Source: Rubrivivax sp.
Lineage (GTDB): Bacteria; Pseudomonadota; Gammaproteobacteria; Burkholderiales; Burkholderiaceae
DNA: 6,304 nucleotides
NCBI GenBank assembly: GCA_004211235.1
Contig: SEEY01000331.1
Span: forward strand, 1-6,304
Direction: 5' to 3'
In this document: positions 5,569 to 6,304 of the stretch, one piece after another
Layout of the letters: each line of letters begins with the position of its first letter
Position numbering within the stretch: the stretch's first letter is position 1
Position numbers and translations under genes: made by a program
Notes under the pieces: generated by a model
What the model was told of the DNA's origin: nothing
Seen by the model: the letters and a program-made list of their open reading frames with translations, nothing else
Databases searched by the model: none

Positions 5569-6304
5569 AAGTTCACGGCCTTGGTCTTGAGCCCGCGCGC
5601 CACCAGCGTCGCGTTGATGAGCTGGGCCTGCTCCCGGCTCGCAAAGGGCCAGATCGTCGCCCGCCAGCCCTCGGGCGTCTGGATGACATCGGCCTGCAGC
5701 GCCGCGGGGTTGCTGTGCACACCCGCCAGCCCGGCCTGCATTTTTTTGAGCAGCGCCTCGGCGTCGGCCTTGCTGCCTGCCGGCCCGACAAGGGCGACGG
5801 CGGGCTTGTCGGGTGACGCGGCCATGCGTGACAGGCGCGGGTCGGCGGGCTCGGCCTTGGCCGGGTCGGCGGCGTTGTCGCGGCCGTTCTCGCGGGCCTT
5901 GTCCGGGGCGTTCTGTCGGGCCTTGCCCGGACCCTTGTCGGCAAGGCTGTCGGCCGATGGCGCGGGCGCCTTCTCAGACGTCTTTCCGGCCATCTTTTCA
6001 GCGGCAAGCTCTGCGGCCTTCTGAGCGGCCTTGTCCTGATCAGCGGCCCATTCCGCGGCGGTCCGGTCCGAGCGCAGGGGCGGGCGCTTGATGCCGTCGG
6101 TGCGCTCGACGAGGCGGGGGCGGATGTCGGGCGGCGGCCCGTCGGCGGCTTCGTCCGTGGCCGTTGCCGATGCTGCCGACGCGGCTGACGCAGCCGACGC
6201 AGCCGACGCTGCGGATGTCGGTGCCGAGGCCGGGTCCATCGCAGGGAGCGCTGCATCAGCACTGCTGGCGGCAGCGGCTGCAGAGGCGGCGGTCGCCACC
6301 TGCG
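5565..6304 (-). CDS. SPOR-domain protein, C-terminal part (5' end outside window)
   Basis: SPOR domains bind denuded glycan strands of peptidoglycan, often at the division septum. The frame is open from the right edge to a TAG at 5567-5565, giving about 245 residues. The last 78 or so form a SPOR-like module: PAVALVGPAGSKADAEALLKKM, then GWRATIWPFASREQAQ, LINATLVARGLKTKAVNF at the end, with the usual Gly/Phe-Ala and Arg-Glu-Ala spacing. Before it comes a charged Ala/Lys/Asp-rich linker (roughly codons 5800-6060) and an Ala/Ser repeat, as expected of a periplasmic spacer. A membrane anchor would be at the N-terminus and is not in view. The GTG at 6299 gives an open start but the frame continues to the edge, so it is probably internal. 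Similar Burkholderiales proteins occur behind coaX, from memory; the neighbour that would show this is outside. Its stop overlaps that of the LysR remnant by CTAG. Confidence 0.8.
   Translation of the reverse strand, partial: QVATAASAAAAASSADAALPAMDPASAPTSAASAASAASAASAASATATDEAADGPPPDIRPRLVERTDGIKRPPLRSDRTAAEWAADQDKAAQKAAELAAEKMAGKTSEKAPAPSADSLADKGPGKARQNAPDKARENGRDNAADPAKAEPADPRLSRMAASPDKPAVALVGPAGSKADAEALLKKMQAGLAGVHSNPAALQADVIQTPEGWRATIWPFASREQAQLINATLVARGLKTKAVNF
6163..6216. repeat. 9-bp tandem repeat encoding an Ala/Ser tract
   Basis: Six imperfect 9-bp units stand head to tail, two of them identical (GCAGCCGAC at 6190-6198 and 6199-6207). On the minus strand they encode Ser-Ala-Ala triplets in the linker of the SPOR protein. 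The 9-bp unit keeps the frame, so copy-number change would only alter linker length. Confidence 0.75.

Overview
The window is GC-rich and densely coded on both strands, with very short gaps, 4-nt GTGA start/stop overlaps and alanine-rich proteins. Gene content (ArgJ, a secreted prolyl oligopeptidase, LysR-type regulator, SPOR protein) and protein style fit a betaproteobacterium, probably Burkholderiales. That placement is inferred from composition and recalled protein similarity, not from a search.

Left part, plus strand (1-3188): the C-terminal end of argJ (arginine biosynthesis) is followed at once by a strong GC hairpin that looks like its terminator. A prolyl oligopeptidase of family S9A follows, with an N-terminal signal peptide and a complete catalytic triad. 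A small GNAT acetyltransferase starts inside its stop codon and is probably translationally coupled to it.

Middle part, minus strand (4736 down to 3193): a two-gene operon encodes an exported metallo-beta-lactamase-fold protein whose usual metal-binding HxHxDH motif reads Q-A-D-P-D-F, then a DsbA-fold thiol oxidoreductase-like protein with a CGWC motif, again joined by a GTGA overlap. It converges on the acetyltransferase gene with only 4 nt between the stops. A perfect 12-bp palindrome covers both stop codons.

Right part (4737-6304): the MBL gene diverges from a LysR-type regulator gene across about 105 bp that contain an imperfect inverted repeat and possible overlapping promoters. The regulator gene appears broken: its N-terminal DNA-binding half and C-terminal effector-domain half lie in different frames, and roughly 60 residues of the effector domain seem to be missing at about 5213. 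Its end overlaps the stop of an incoming SPOR-domain protein gene by the four bases CTAG. The SPOR gene runs off the right edge.

I see no RNA genes, CRISPR array, insertion sequence or phage genes. The most notable points are the apparent regulator decay beside its likely target operon and the altered metal site of the MBL protein. I do not see a convincing new multi-gene system.
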